In this document: positions 37,321-46,754 of the stretch, one piece after another
Numbering within the stretch: the stretch's first letter is position 1
How the letters are laid out: each line of letters starts with the position of its first letter
Source of the DNA: Pseudarthrobacter defluvii
Lineage (GTDB): Bacteria > Actinomycetota > Actinomycetes > Actinomycetales > Micrococcaceae
Assembly (NCBI RefSeq): GCF_030816725.1
Contig: NZ_JAUSYG010000001.1
Coordinates: 4,092,001-4,156,000, forward strand
Direction: 5' to 3'
Length of the DNA: 64,000 bases
Translations under genes and position numbers: made by a program
The notes under the pieces: model-generated
Seen by the model: the letters and a program-made list of their open reading frames with translations, nothing else
Databases searched by the model: none
What the model was told of the DNA's origin: nothing

Positions 37321-38418
37321 TTGTCATCCCAAGCAGTGCCAGCAACCCGGCCCCTCGGCGTCGGCATCCTTGGCGCCGGCCCCGTCACCCAGGCCATCCA
37401 CCTTCCAGCCCTTGCCCGGCTGCAGGACGTCCTTGAGGTACGGCACATCATGGATGTGGACGCCGGAGTTGCCTCCTCCGTGGCGGCCCGCGTCGGCGGA
37501 AAATCCGGCACCAGCATGGATGCCCTGTTGAACGATCCCGGCGTGGACATTGTGGCCATTTGCAGCCCTCACCAGTTCCACGCCGACCAGGTCATCGCTG
37601 CCTGCAGGGCCGGTAAGAAGGCAGTGCTCTGCGAAAAGCCCTTCGCGATGAATGCAGAGGAAGCCACCCGCATCTCGGCAGTCAGCACCGAAACCGGCGT
37701 GCCGATCGTCGTCGGCGCCATGCACACGTTCGATCCGGGCTGGCTGGCTGCCGAACAGAACTGGGGCGATCTTCCGGAGCGGGTGCACACGGTCCGCTCC
37801 TCGATCGTCCTGCCGCCCAATGCCCGGTTCGAGGACTTCGCAACGGAAATCATCACCCGCCCCACCGCCGGCAAGCCCGACTACTCGGACATCGAAGTCA
37901 TCAAGAGCGCACTCCAGGGCGGGATCATGGGGCTCGCCATCCACGACCTGCCCCTGGTGCGCCGGTTTACGCCGGACTTCGCAGACATCGAGGTCCTCAA
38001 CGTGTTCCACGTCCGCCCCTTCGGCTATGCAATCTCGCTCCGGACCCCAACGCGGGTGATCGAACTGCGCGCCGTCATGAACAGCACCTGGAAGCCCGAG
38101 TGGACCTTCGAGGCCATCGGGGACGACGCTGCGCTGCAGATCGACTTCACGCCGTCCTACGTCCAGGCAGGGTCCGCCGCCGCCACCATCTCCCGCGGCA
38201 ACGGAAGCGAAACCAGCATCTTTGGCCCCTACGGCCATAACGGCTACGAGGGCGAATGGCGTGTGCTGGCCGAACTGGCAATGGGAACCCGGCCGGCCCC
38301 CTCCGCCCAAACCCTGATCGACGACCTGACGTTCGCCCTGGCCGTCGCCGACGCAACTGTGGCACGGGCCGCGGCAGGACATGAAGGTGCGGCAGAAAAA
38401 GCAGGAGTCTCGGCATGA
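37321..38418 (+). CDS. Gfo/Idh/MocA-family oxidoreductase, operon gene 1
   Basis: NAD(P)-dependent sugar or cyclitol dehydrogenase of about 365 residues. The Rossmann start is LGVGILGAGPVTQAIHLPALA. The catalytic EKP motif is VLCEKPFAMNAEEA near residue 105. The C-terminal substrate-binding domain follows. It starts at TTG 37321, preceded by GAGG; TTG 37315 is also in frame but too near the ribosome site. First gene after the operon promoter. It overlaps the next gene by 4 bases (ATGA). The downstream partner looks like a reduced form of this same protein, so the two may act as a pair. Substrate unknown. Confidence 0.9.
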   Translation: MSSQAVPATRPLGVGILGAGPVTQAIHLPALARLQDVLEVRHIMDVDAGVASSVAARVGGKSGTSMDALLNDPGVDIVAICSPHQFHADQVIAACRAGKKAVLCEKPFAMNAEEATRISAVSTETGVPIVVGAMHTFDPGWLAAEQNWGDLPERVHTVRSSIVLPPNARFEDFATEIITRPTAGKPDYSDIEVIKSALQGGIMGLAIHDLPLVRRFTPDFADIEVLNVFHVRPFGYAISLRTPTRVIELRAVMNSTWKPEWTFEAIGDDAALQIDFTPSYVQAGSAAATISRGNGSETSIFGPYGHNGYEGEWRVLAELAMGTRPAPSAQTLIDDLTFALAVADATVARAAAGHEGAAEKAGVSA

Positions 38419-39245
38419 GCGGCAACTACACGGTGGCGGCAAGCACCTCTGCCCGGGAAGCCGGGGCGGTCACCCAGACCGTGGCTTCATTGCCTGAAAC
38501 CTTCGGGCCCGCCCAGGAGCACCAGGAGGCGACCGCTGACGTGGTGGTGGTCGCTGGCGGACCAGGCTGGACTGCCGAGGCAGCCGGCGCCATCACGGCG
38601 GGCGCCCGGGGCATGGTGGTGGCCAACCCCATTCCCGAAGACACGACCCAACTGGCAGCCGCGGCAGACGCCGCAGGAACCGCCGTCGTCCTGGACCTCC
38701 GCTGGGCCTCCAATCCCGCCCTGGTGGGCGGCGCCACGGAACCGGACGCCCGTGACGCAGTGCGCAGCGCCTTGGGCAGCGCCGCCCTGCTGGACAGTGT
38801 GGCGACGGCGGCCCCGGACACAGATCCGCTGCGGCTCCTGACCGAACACCTCGCCGCGCTGCTGGCCGTCAGCGGAACGCTCGACGGCGCGCGCGTCCTC
38901 CGCAGCGACGCCGCCGGGTACACGGTGGGCGGCAGGCTGCCCAACGGTGCCCCATTTACCGCCCAAGGCGTGCTGACCGCCGCCCGGCCGTCCGGCGTCG
39001 ACATCCGCCTGTACACCTCCGATGGAGGGGTGGCCGTCATGGTGCCCGATCCTGACACCGCCCGGCCTGCCAACGTCCGGGTCACAGCGGCCCACGGCGA
39101 ACTCCTGCTTCCCACCATTTACGAATCCGCCCACCGGTCTGCGTGGCGGCGCCTGAAGAAGCATCTTCACGCCGGCACCCAGCCGGACGATCTGGCCGGG
39201 TTCGCCCGGCTGACCGACCTCTACGCAACCCTCGCTGCCACGTAA
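38415..39245 (+). CDS. Divergent Gfo/Idh/MocA-like protein lacking the EKP lysine
   Basis: A 276-residue protein with no clear named family. It aligns by pattern with the preceding dehydrogenase. GARGMVVANPIPEDTTQLAAAA sits where GKKAVLCEKPFAMNAEEATR lies, so Lys of EKP is replaced by Asn. The ending WRRLKKHLHAGTQPD...DLYATLAAT parallels WRVLAELAMGTRPA...LTFALAVADA. The glycine-rich NAD loop at the N-terminus is missing. It is probably a catalytically dead partner or specificity subunit of the gene 1 product. Start ATG overlaps the gene 1 stop. Alternative: an unrelated protein with convergent pattern; a structure comparison would settle this. Confidence 0.7.
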   Translation: MSGNYTVAASTSAREAGAVTQTVASLPETFGPAQEHQEATADVVVVAGGPGWTAEAAGAITAGARGMVVANPIPEDTTQLAAAADAAGTAVVLDLRWASNPALVGGATEPDARDAVRSALGSAALLDSVATAAPDTDPLRLLTEHLAALLAVSGTLDGARVLRSDAAGYTVGGRLPNGAPFTAQGVLTAARPSGVDIRLYTSDGGVAVMVPDPDTARPANVRVTAAHGELLLPTIYESAHRSAWRRLKKHLHAGTQPDDLAGFARLTDLYATLAAT

Positions 39246-39356
39246 CCAGCCCCTCCGATACGCAACCGAACACGCAGTCAGTCCCACCTCCACTCTCGAC
39301 GATGAGCAGGACCGCGTTAACGGCGCACAGCGCAAGCGGTCCCGAAAGGACACATC

Positions 39357-40682
39357 ATGAACGCAACTTCCGAACAGCGCAGCCCCTTCTCCCGGCGCGG
39401 TTTCCTGGGCCTGACGGCTGCCGCTGCCGCAGCACCCCTCCTCGCGGCTTGCGGCGGCGGTTCAGCATCACAGGGCGGCGGAGGCGGAGCCGGCGGGACT
39501 GTGAAGTTTTGGGACATGCCCTGGGCAACACCCGCCTACAACGACGCCGCCAAGGGCATCGCGGAAGGATTCAACGGTGCCAACGGCGCCAAGGCCAGCT
39601 ACCAGATCATCCAGTGGAACAACTTCTACCAGACCTTCTCCTCGGCGATCGCCTCCAAGACCGGACCGGCTGTCTCCACGGGCGGCGGCTTCCAGGCGTT
39701 CCAGTTCGAGCAGCAGGGCCAGATTGCCTACGCCGACAAGGTCATCGAGAAACTGAAGTCCAACGGCCAGTTCGACGACTTCCTGCCGGGCGTGCTGGAC
39801 CCGTTCAAGTCGGACAAGGGGTACGTGGCTGTCCCGTGGCAGCTGGACATGCGCGTCTTCTGGTACCGCAAGTCACTGTTCGAGAAGGCCAACGTGGCGC
39901 TTCCCACGGACTGGCCGTCCCTCCTCGAAGCCGGCAAGGCCCTGAAGAAGGTGGGGGCGTTCGGCTTCACCACCGGCGCAGGCGCGGGCAACAACTACGC
40001 CAACCACTCCATGATCATGATGATGGTCAACAACGGCGGCGGCGTCTGGAACAAGGACGGCGAGCTGGACCTGATGAACGACCGCAACGTCGAGGCCATG
40101 GAGTTCGTCCTGGAACTCGTGTCCAACGGCATCGTCGATCCCGCCGCTGTCAGTTACACCACCGACAACATGTCGGCGCAGTGGAAGGACGGGAAAGCAG
40201 GTTACGGCCTGTTCCAGGTGAACGTTCCCCAGCGCGTCGGCGACACCTCGGGCGACCTGCTGGTGGCTGACCCGATTAAGGGCCCGCACGGGGACAAGGC
40301 CACCATCGTGTTCCCGAACAACATCATGATGTACACCAACACCCCGTCCCAGGAAGCTTCCGAGGAGTTCCTGGTGTACTACCTGGGCCAGCTCAAGCAG
40401 CTGTGGCAGAAGAAGCTGATGTCCGCGCTGCCGGTCTTCAAGTCGATCACCGAGATTCCCGAGTTCGCGAACGACCCCAACAACGTCAAGATCGTCAAGG
40501 ACTGGCAGCCGATCGCCAAGACCTTCGCAGCGCAGGGGAACAAGCTCAACGCCAACCTCGCCGCGCTCGACGGCGGACAGGCACTGAACCAGTTCAGCCA
40601 GACCATCATTACCGGGAAGTCGGACGCCAAGACCGCCCTGCAGACCTTCCAGTCCGGCCTCGAATCAGTCCTGAAGAAGTAG
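39357..40682 (+). CDS. ABC transporter sugar-binding lipoprotein
   Basis: Solute-binding protein of the CUT1/family 1 type, 441 residues, lipid-anchored on the outer face of the membrane. It has a twin-arginine signal (SRRGFLGL) and a lipobox LAAC near residue 31, followed by a Gly/Ser-rich linker. The mature domain opens GTVKFWDMPWATPAYNDAAKG and carries the AVPWQLDMRVFWYRKSLFEKA block typical of oligosaccharide binders. ATG 39357 is preceded by GAAAGG. It heads the transport part of the operon; two permease genes follow and no ATPase gene is present. Confidence 0.95.
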   Translation: MNATSEQRSPFSRRGFLGLTAAAAAAPLLAACGGGSASQGGGGGAGGTVKFWDMPWATPAYNDAAKGIAEGFNGANGAKASYQIIQWNNFYQTFSSAIASKTGPAVSTGGGFQAFQFEQQGQIAYADKVIEKLKSNGQFDDFLPGVLDPFKSDKGYVAVPWQLDMRVFWYRKSLFEKANVALPTDWPSLLEAGKALKKVGAFGFTTGAGAGNNYANHSMIMMMVNNGGGVWNKDGELDLMNDRNVEAMEFVLELVSNGIVDPAAVSYTTDNMSAQWKDGKAGYGLFQVNVPQRVGDTSGDLLVADPIKGPHGDKATIVFPNNIMMYTNTPSQEASEEFLVYYLGQLKQLWQKKLMSALPVFKSITEIPEFANDPNNVKIVKDWQPIAKTFAAQGNKLNANLAALDGGQALNQFSQTIITGKSDAKTALQTFQSGLESVLKK

Positions 40683-40694
40683 GACGGACCGCCC

Positions 40695-41657
40695 ATGTCC
40701 AGCACCACCACCCAGTCCGGCCTTGGCCGGGCCCGCCGCGGGCTTGCCCCCGGCGGGTCCGGGACCGCCCCCGGAAAACGCAAGAGCAAGCTCTCGGCGC
40801 AGGCCACCAGGACCTTCTTCTGGCTCCTGCTCCCCTCCGTGGTCCTCCTTGTGCTGATCCACGGCTACCCGTTGATCTATGCTGCCGTCCAGGCAACGCA
40901 TGACGGAAACCTGCTCCAGACCGGCAACTTCGTGGGCGGGCAGAACTTCGCCACGGTCCTGACGTCACCGGCATTCTGGAAGGCGGCCCAGTTCACGCTG
41001 TGGTTCACCATCGTCGGCGTCTTCGGCTCCTGGCTGGTAGGCCTGGGTCTGGCCCTGCTCCTGCGCACCAAGATCCCGGCCGGCGGCACTTTCAAGGTCC
41101 TGCTGCTCCTGCCCTGGGTGGTGCCCATCGTGGTCTCATCAACCGCATGGAACTGGCTGGTGGCCACCCCGGACAGCCTGATCCCCTCGCTGTTCCGGAA
41201 TCTGGGCATGGGCACTCCGCTCTTCCTGGCGGACCCCAACCTGGCCTCCATCACCGTGATGGTGTTCAAGGTCTGGGTCAGCTTCCCGTTCATGATGATG
41301 ATGATCTCGGCCGCCCTGGCGTCCGTTGACACCACCGTCTATGAGGCTGCGAGCATGGACGGCGCCAGCCGCTGGCAGCAGTTCACCCAGATCACCCTGC
41401 CGCTGATTGCCCGCTCCACATACATCAGCTGGATCCTGATGACCATCTTCTGCGTCAACGACTTCCCCACCATCTACCTGCTCACCGGCGGCGGCCCGGT
41501 CAACGCCACCACGTCCCTGGTGGTCCTGGCCTACCGGACCGTGTTCCAGGACTTCGCCACCGGCCCCGGCGTGGCCATCGCCTTCCTCATGACCATGACC
41601 CTGGTGGTCATCTCGGTCATCCTCTACCGCCAGATCCGAAAGTCGAGCGTCGAATAA
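40695..41657 (+). CDS. ABC sugar permease (MalF-type)
   Basis: A 320-residue inner-membrane permease with six main transmembrane helices and a charged N-terminal tail of about 40 residues. The coupling loop for the ATPase is EAASMDGASRWQQFTQITLP (about residue 215), the EAA motif. Pairs with the downstream permease. No ATP-binding subunit is encoded here; in actinobacteria a shared MsiK-type ATPase often serves CUT1 importers. ATG 40695 lies 12 bases after the binding-protein stop. Its TAA overlaps the next ATG by one base. Confidence 0.95.
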   Translation: MSSTTTQSGLGRARRGLAPGGSGTAPGKRKSKLSAQATRTFFWLLLPSVVLLVLIHGYPLIYAAVQATHDGNLLQTGNFVGGQNFATVLTSPAFWKAAQFTLWFTIVGVFGSWLVGLGLALLLRTKIPAGGTFKVLLLLPWVVPIVVSSTAWNWLVATPDSLIPSLFRNLGMGTPLFLADPNLASITVMVFKVWVSFPFMMMMISAALASVDTTVYEAASMDGASRWQQFTQITLPLIARSTYISWILMTIFCVNDFPTIYLLTGGGPVNATTSLVVLAYRTVFQDFATGPGVAIAFLMTMTLVVISVILYRQIRKSSVE

Positions 41658-42547
41658 TGAGCGCAGTCCTCCACGCCCATCCCGAATCCGGCCCCACGCT
41701 CGGCACCGATGCCGGCAAGCGGCGCAAGACCCTCTCGGAAGCCGGGCAGCGCGGCCGCTGGTGGCGCTTCGCGGCGATCCTCATCATCACCGGAATCGTG
41801 CTGGTGCCCATCATGGTCACCGTGCTGCTGGCCTTCACTCCGGGACCGAACAGCACTGCCACCGGCCTGACCTTCGAGAACCTCAGCAACGTCTTCTCCA
41901 AGACCCTGGCCGCCACCTGGCTGAAGAACAGCCTGGTCACCACCCTCTCCACTGTGGTGGTGTCCGTGGCCGTCGCCGCACCTGCCGGCTACGTCCTCTC
42001 CCGCGGCCGCAGCAAGGCGGTCTCCGGCTACTCGCTGCTGCTGTTCGTGATGCAGTCGCTGCCCATCATCACCTCGGTAGTGCCGCTGTTCATCCTCTTC
42101 GCAGGCATGGGCCTGGTGGACAACCTCCTGGGCCTGACCATCATCTACGTGGGATCCACCATGACGGTGGCCACCTGGATGATGGCGGCGTACTTCGACT
42201 CCATTCCCATCAGCCTTGAGGAAGCGTCCTGGATCGACGGCTGCTCCGTGTTCGGGTCCTTCACCAGGGTGGTCCTGAGGAACTCGCTTCCCGGGGTCCT
42301 GTCCACCGCGATCTTCGCCTTCCTGCTGGCCTGGAACGACTACCTGGTAGCCATCGTGTTCCTGCGCTCCAACGAAATCTTCACCCTCCCCATGGGTGTG
42401 CAGTCCTTCTTCCAGCAGAACGCAACGGACTGGACGTCCGTCATGGCCCTGGCCGTGGTCATGATGCTCCCGCCCGTCATCGTCTTCGCCGCCCTGAACA
42501 AGTACTTCAGCGTCGGCGGCATCGGCGGCTCGCTCGCCGGCCGCTGA
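41657..42547 (+). CDS. ABC sugar permease (MalG-type)
   Basis: A 296-residue partner permease with six transmembrane helices. The EAA loop is EEASWIDGCSVFGSFTRVVLR near residue 195. The last part PVIVFAALNKYFSVGGIGGSLAGR is the usual MalG-like ending. The start ATG overlaps the stop of the upstream permease (TAATG), so equal expression is expected. It completes the membrane part of the importer. Confidence 0.95.
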   Translation: MSAVLHAHPESGPTLGTDAGKRRKTLSEAGQRGRWWRFAAILIITGIVLVPIMVTVLLAFTPGPNSTATGLTFENLSNVFSKTLAATWLKNSLVTTLSTVVVSVAVAAPAGYVLSRGRSKAVSGYSLLLFVMQSLPIITSVVPLFILFAGMGLVDNLLGLTIIYVGSTMTVATWMMAAYFDSIPISLEEASWIDGCSVFGSFTRVVLRNSLPGVLSTAIFAFLLAWNDYLVAIVFLRSNEIFTLPMGVQSFFQQNATDWTSVMALAVVMMLPPVIVFAALNKYFSVGGIGGSLAGR

Positions 42548-42612
42548 GCACAGGTCCAGTGAACACGGGCCGCTGACCCCATTCCTCCGAACAACCACTC
42601 CAAAGGAAATCC

Positions 42613-43359
42613 ATGTCCTACTCACTGCAGCTTTACACCCTCCGCAACGCCATCTCGGAGGACCTTCCCGGCACCATCAAGAAGGTGGCGGAGATCGGTT
42701 ACACCCAGGTCGAGCCGTACAACTTCGTGGCCACGGCCAAGGAACTCGGCGCGGCCCTGAAGGAGAACGGCCTCACCGCACCGTCCGGCCATGCGCCGCT
42801 GATGAGCCAGGACCAGGACGAGATCTTCGCGGCGGCCAAGGAACTGGGCATCACCACGGTCATCGATCCATTCCTTCCGGCCGAGCACTGGCAGAAAGCC
42901 GAAGACATCCAGGCGACAGCCGCGAAGCTCAACGCCGCCGCCAAAAAGGGAGCCGAATACGGCATCCGCGTGGGCTATCACAACCATGCCTGGGAGCTGG
43001 AGTCCACCGTCGAGGGCCGCACCGCCCTGGAGTACTTCGAGTCCCTGCTGGATCCGGAACTGGTCCTGGAAGTGGACACCTACTGGGCAGCCGTGGGCGG
43101 CCAGGACCCCGTGGAGCTGCTGCGCAGGCTCGGCGACCGGGTGAAGTTCATCCACATCAAGGACGGCCCCCTGAACAAGGACAACAAGGCGCAGCAGCCG
43201 GCAGGCCAGGGCAAGGTCCCGGTCATGGACGTCATCGCGGCCGCCACCTCGCTGGAAGTGGGCGTTGTGGAATTCGACGACTACTCAGGCGACATCTTCG
43301 AGGGCATCAACGAGAGCCTGTCCTTCCTCAACGCTGCCGGTGAAGGAGTCAAGGCATGA
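42613..43359 (+). CDS. Sugar-phosphate isomerase/epimerase (xylose isomerase-like TIM barrel)
   Basis: A 248-residue AP endonuclease 2-like TIM barrel. Metal-binding positions are consistent with VEPYNF (Glu), ITTVIDPFLP, GYHNHAWELE (His), LEVDTYWAA (Asp) and GVVEFDDY near the end (Glu). It probably isomerises, epimerises or dehydrates a keto-sugar made by the dehydrogenases of this operon. ATG 42613 is preceded by AAAGGAAA. Overlaps the next gene by 4 bases. In the lgd levoglucosan operon two such proteins process the 3-keto intermediate; a similar role here is inference. Confidence 0.92.
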   Translation: MSYSLQLYTLRNAISEDLPGTIKKVAEIGYTQVEPYNFVATAKELGAALKENGLTAPSGHAPLMSQDQDEIFAAAKELGITTVIDPFLPAEHWQKAEDIQATAAKLNAAAKKGAEYGIRVGYHNHAWELESTVEGRTALEYFESLLDPELVLEVDTYWAAVGGQDPVELLRRLGDRVKFIHIKDGPLNKDNKAQQPAGQGKVPVMDVIAAATSLEVGVVEFDDYSGDIFEGINESLSFLNAAGEGVKA

Positions 43360-44483
43360 GCACCGCATCCAGCAAGCCGGCCCGCAGCGGCCCCGTGGGC
43401 GTCGGCGTCATCGGCGCCGGAGTGATCAGCAAGCAGTACCTGGACAACCTCACCGCGTTCCCGGACCTCAAGGTCCACGTCATCGCGGACCTCTTCGAGG
43501 AAGCAGCCGAGGCCCGCGCCAAGGAATACGGCATCGCCGAATGGGGCGGGGTGGACAAGGCCCTCAACCACCCCGACGTCGAAATTATCGTCAACCTCAC
43601 CATCCCCGCCGCACACGTGGAAGTGGCAACCGCTGCGGTCAACGCCGGCAAGCACGTCTGGACGGAGAAGCCCTTCAGCCTGGACCGGGAATCCGGACTG
43701 GGCCTGCTCAAGACCGCCGACGCCGCCGGCATCCGCCTGGGCTGCGCCCCGGACACCTTCCTGGGCGCCGGCCTGCAAACTGCGCTGCGGCTGATCCGTC
43801 GCGGAGACATCGGAAGCCCGCTGACGGCAATGACCACGTTCCAGACCCCCGGGCCGGAGTCCTGGCACCCCAACCCGGCGTTCCTCTTCCAGCACGGCGC
43901 CGGCCCCTTGTTCGACATGGGTCCCTACTACCTCACCACCCTGGTCCAGGCCTTCGGCTCCATCCGCCAGGTGGCCGCCGTCGGGTCCAAGGCCAAGGAC
44001 GTGCGCGTGATCGGTTCCGGACCCAAGGCGGGCGAGGAGTTCACCGTCGAGGTGCCCACCCACGTCTCCGCCATGGCCCAGTTCGAATCGGGCGCCTCCT
44101 CGCACAGCGTGTTCTCCTTCGAATCCCCCCGCACCCGCATGGGCTTCGTGGAAATCACGGGCACCGAGGCCACCATCTCGCTGCCGGACCCCAACTACTT
44201 CACCGGCGACATCAAGCTCTGGCGCGCCGGCGACGAGGACTGGACCACTGTTCCCGCCACCGGACCGGCCAACGGCCGCGGCATGGGGGTCCTGGACATG
44301 GCCCGCTCCCTCCGGGCGGGCGTTCCCCATCGCGCCACCGGCGAACTGGCGTACCACGTCCTGGACACCATGGTCTCGATCTCGGAATCCATTGACGCCG
44401 GCACGTTCATCGACGTGCAAAGCTCGGCCCCGGCATCCCCAGCCCTCCCCGAGGACTGGGCCCCGGAAACCGCAACCATCTAA
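43356..44483 (+). CDS. Gfo/Idh/MocA-family oxidoreductase, operon gene 7
   Basis: A 375-residue NAD(P)-dependent dehydrogenase. The Rossmann loop is VGVGVIGAGVISKQYLDNL and the catalytic motif is VWTEKPFSLDRES near residue 105. Later it has GPLFDMGPYYLTTLVQAFG, the conserved DMGPYY segment with the Tyr and His/Asp neighbours found in glucose-fructose oxidoreductase relatives. ATG 43356 lies inside the preceding stop (ATGA). Likely oxidises or reduces a sugar C3 or C1 position; direction and substrate unknown. Confidence 0.94.
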   Translation: MSTASSKPARSGPVGVGVIGAGVISKQYLDNLTAFPDLKVHVIADLFEEAAEARAKEYGIAEWGGVDKALNHPDVEIIVNLTIPAAHVEVATAAVNAGKHVWTEKPFSLDRESGLGLLKTADAAGIRLGCAPDTFLGAGLQTALRLIRRGDIGSPLTAMTTFQTPGPESWHPNPAFLFQHGAGPLFDMGPYYLTTLVQAFGSIRQVAAVGSKAKDVRVIGSGPKAGEEFTVEVPTHVSAMAQFESGASSHSVFSFESPRTRMGFVEITGTEATISLPDPNYFTGDIKLWRAGDEDWTTVPATGPANGRGMGVLDMARSLRAGVPHRATGELAYHVLDTMVSISESIDAGTFIDVQSSAPASPALPEDWAPETATI

Positions 44484-44529
44484 CCCGGCAGAACCAGTCC
44501 GGCAAGCAGGAAGCACGCAGGAACGCATC

Positions 44530-45720
44530 ATGACCACACCCGCACACCCGTCCGAACCTCCGGCCTCCCGACCGGGTTCCCGCCCGGCCTCCCGCCCGCT
44601 GGGCGTGGCTGCCATCGGCTACGCCTTCATGGGCAAGGCCCACTCCAACGCGTGGCGGAACGTGGCCAGCTTCTTCGACGTCCCGGCCTTCGAGCAAAAG
44701 GTCCTCGTTGGCCGGGACGCCGGCGCCGTAGCCCAGGCCGCAGCCCAGTACGGCTGGGCCGAATCGGCCACGGACTGGCGTGACGTCATCACCAGGAATG
44801 ACATCGACATCGTGGACATCTGCGCCCCGGGCTGGATGCACGCCGAGATTGCCATCGCCGCCCTGGAAGCCGGCAAACACGTCCTGGTCGAAAAACCCCT
44901 GGCCAACACCCTGGCCGAGGCTGAACTCATGACCGCCGCCGCGACCAAGGCCCGGGCCAAGGGCGTGCAGTCGATGATCGGCTTCAACTACCGCCGCGTC
45001 CCCGCCCTGGCCCTGGCCAAAGAGCTCATCGCAGAGGGCCGCCTGGGCACCGTCCGGCACGTCCGGGCAGCGTACCTTCAGGACTGGCTCGCCGACGCCC
45101 AGGCACCCATGACCTGGCGGCTGCGGAAGGAAACCGCCGGCTCCGGCGCACTCGGGGACATCGCCTCCCACGCCATCGACCAGGTCCTGTTCCTCCTGGG
45201 CGGCCAGGTCACCGAGGTCAGCGGCCGGCTCAACACCTTCGTCAACCAACGGCCCGGCGAAAACGGCACCGAGGATGTAACGGTCGACGACGCCGCCTGG
45301 GCCACGCTGTCCCTCACCTCCGGGGCCATCGCCTCAGTCGAGGTGTCCCGGGTTGCCACCGGCAGGAAAAACAGCCTCCAGATCGAGGTTTACGGCGACA
45401 AGGGAAGCCTCCTGTTCGACTTGGAAAACCTGAACGAACTCGGCTTCCTGGACGCCACCCTTCCCGTCCGCGAACAGGGCTTCCGCCGCATCCTGGTCAA
45501 CGAACCCGAGCACCCCTACCTCGAAGCCTGGTGGCCGCAGGGCCACATCATCGGCTGGGAACACACCTTCACCCACCAAGTGCGCGACTTCCTGCTGGCC
45601 ATCCAGGACGGAAGCGAGCCCTCGCCGTCGTTCGAAGAAGGACTGAACGTCCAGTACGTCCTTGACGCCGTGGAGGAATCCGCCGCCAACAAAAGCACCC
45701 TCGCCGTCGTCCGCCACTAA
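44530..45720 (+). CDS. Gfo/Idh/MocA-family oxidoreductase, levoglucosan-dehydrogenase-like
   Basis: A 396-residue dehydrogenase. A Pro/Ser-rich N-terminus of about 20 residues precedes the NAD loop LGVAAIGYAFMGKAHSNAW. The catalytic motif is VLVEKPLANT. The substrate domain contains YLQDWLADAQAPMTWRLRKE and GSGALGDIASHAIDQ. This combination (FMGKAHS, YLQDW, GSGALGDIA-HAID) is shared by the family that includes levoglucosan dehydrogenase of Pseudarthrobacter, from memory of that enzyme. ATG 44530 follows CAGGAA; upstream in-frame sequence overlaps gene 7 and is not used. Expected to form a 3-keto sugar. Confidence 0.93.
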   Translation: MTTPAHPSEPPASRPGSRPASRPLGVAAIGYAFMGKAHSNAWRNVASFFDVPAFEQKVLVGRDAGAVAQAAAQYGWAESATDWRDVITRNDIDIVDICAPGWMHAEIAIAALEAGKHVLVEKPLANTLAEAELMTAAATKARAKGVQSMIGFNYRRVPALALAKELIAEGRLGTVRHVRAAYLQDWLADAQAPMTWRLRKETAGSGALGDIASHAIDQVLFLLGGQVTEVSGRLNTFVNQRPGENGTEDVTVDDAAWATLSLTSGAIASVEVSRVATGRKNSLQIEVYGDKGSLLFDLENLNELGFLDATLPVREQGFRRILVNEPEHPYLEAWWPQGHIIGWEHTFTHQVRDFLLAIQDGSEPSPSFEEGLNVQYVLDAVEESAANKSTLAVVRH

Positions 45721-45747
45721 CGCCGCACACCAGTTAAGGACCCCTCC

Positions 45748-46749
45748 ATGCCCCGCCCCTTCACCCTGTTCACCGGCCAGTGGGCCGACCTGCCCTTTGA
45801 AGAAGTCGCACGCCTCGCCTCCGGATGGGGCTACGACGGCCTGGAAATCGCCGTCTCCGGCGACCACCTGGACGCCTGGCGCTGGGACGAACCCGGCTAC
45901 GTCGACTCCAAACTCGAGATCCTGGACAAGTACAACCTCAAGGTCTGGGCCATCTCCAACCACCTCAAGGGCCAGGCCGTGTGCGATGACCCCATCGACT
46001 TCCGCCACCAGGCCATCGTCGGCTCCAAGGTATGGGGCGACGGCGACCCCGAAGGCGTCCGCACCCGCGCCGCCGAGGAAATGAAGCACACCGCCCGGCT
46101 CGCCAAAGCCCTGGGTGTGGACACCGTCGTCGGCTTCACCGGCTCCTCCATCTGGCAGTACGTGGCCATGTTCCCACCCGTCCCGGAAAAGGTCATTGAC
46201 GCCGGATACCAGGACTTCGCCGACCGCTGGAACCCCATCCTGGACGTCTTCGACGAAAACGGCGTCCGCTTCGCGCATGAAGTCCACCCGAGCGAAATCG
46301 CCTACGACTACTGGACCACCGTCCGCACCCTCGAAGCCATCGGCCACCGCGAAGCGTTCGGCCTGAACTGGGACCCCTCCCACATGATGTGGCAGGGCAT
46401 CGACCCCGTTTCCTTCATCTGGGACTTCAAGGACCGGATCTACCATGTGGACTGCAAGGACACCAAGGTCCGCCAGACCGGGCGCAACACCGTCCTGGGC
46501 TCCCACCTGGCCTGGGGCGACCCCCGCCGCGGCTGGGACTTCGTCTCCGCCGGCCGCGGCGACGTCCCCTGGGAAGCATCCTTCCGCGCGTTGGCCGCCA
46601 TCGGCTACGACGGCCCCATCTCCGTCGAATGGGAAGACGCCGGAATGGACCGGCTCCACGGCGCCCCCGAAGCCCTCGCAGCCCTAAAGAAGTACGATTT
46701 CCCCGCCTCCCAAACCAGCTTCGATGCCGCCTTCAGCAGCAAGGACTGA
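45748..46749 (+). CDS. Sugar-phosphate isomerase/epimerase (TIM barrel), second copy
   Basis: A 333-residue xylose isomerase-like TIM barrel. Typical metal and acid positions are GLEIAVSGDHLD, FAHEVHPSE (Glu, His), GLNWDPSHMMWQG (Asp, His) and ISVEWEDAGMD (Glu). It is longer than the first copy and belongs to a different subgroup. ATG 45748 follows TAAGGA. Two unlike TIM-barrel proteins with dehydrogenases match the composition of 3-keto-glycoside pathways, in which one removes and another hydrates the intermediate; the assignment here is not proven. Confidence 0.93.
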   Translation: MPRPFTLFTGQWADLPFEEVARLASGWGYDGLEIAVSGDHLDAWRWDEPGYVDSKLEILDKYNLKVWAISNHLKGQAVCDDPIDFRHQAIVGSKVWGDGDPEGVRTRAAEEMKHTARLAKALGVDTVVGFTGSSIWQYVAMFPPVPEKVIDAGYQDFADRWNPILDVFDENGVRFAHEVHPSEIAYDYWTTVRTLEAIGHREAFGLNWDPSHMMWQGIDPVSFIWDFKDRIYHVDCKDTKVRQTGRNTVLGSHLAWGDPRRGWDFVSAGRGDVPWEASFRALAAIGYDGPISVEWEDAGMDRLHGAPEALAALKKYDFPASQTSFDAAFSSKD

Positions 46750-46754
46750 GCCGG

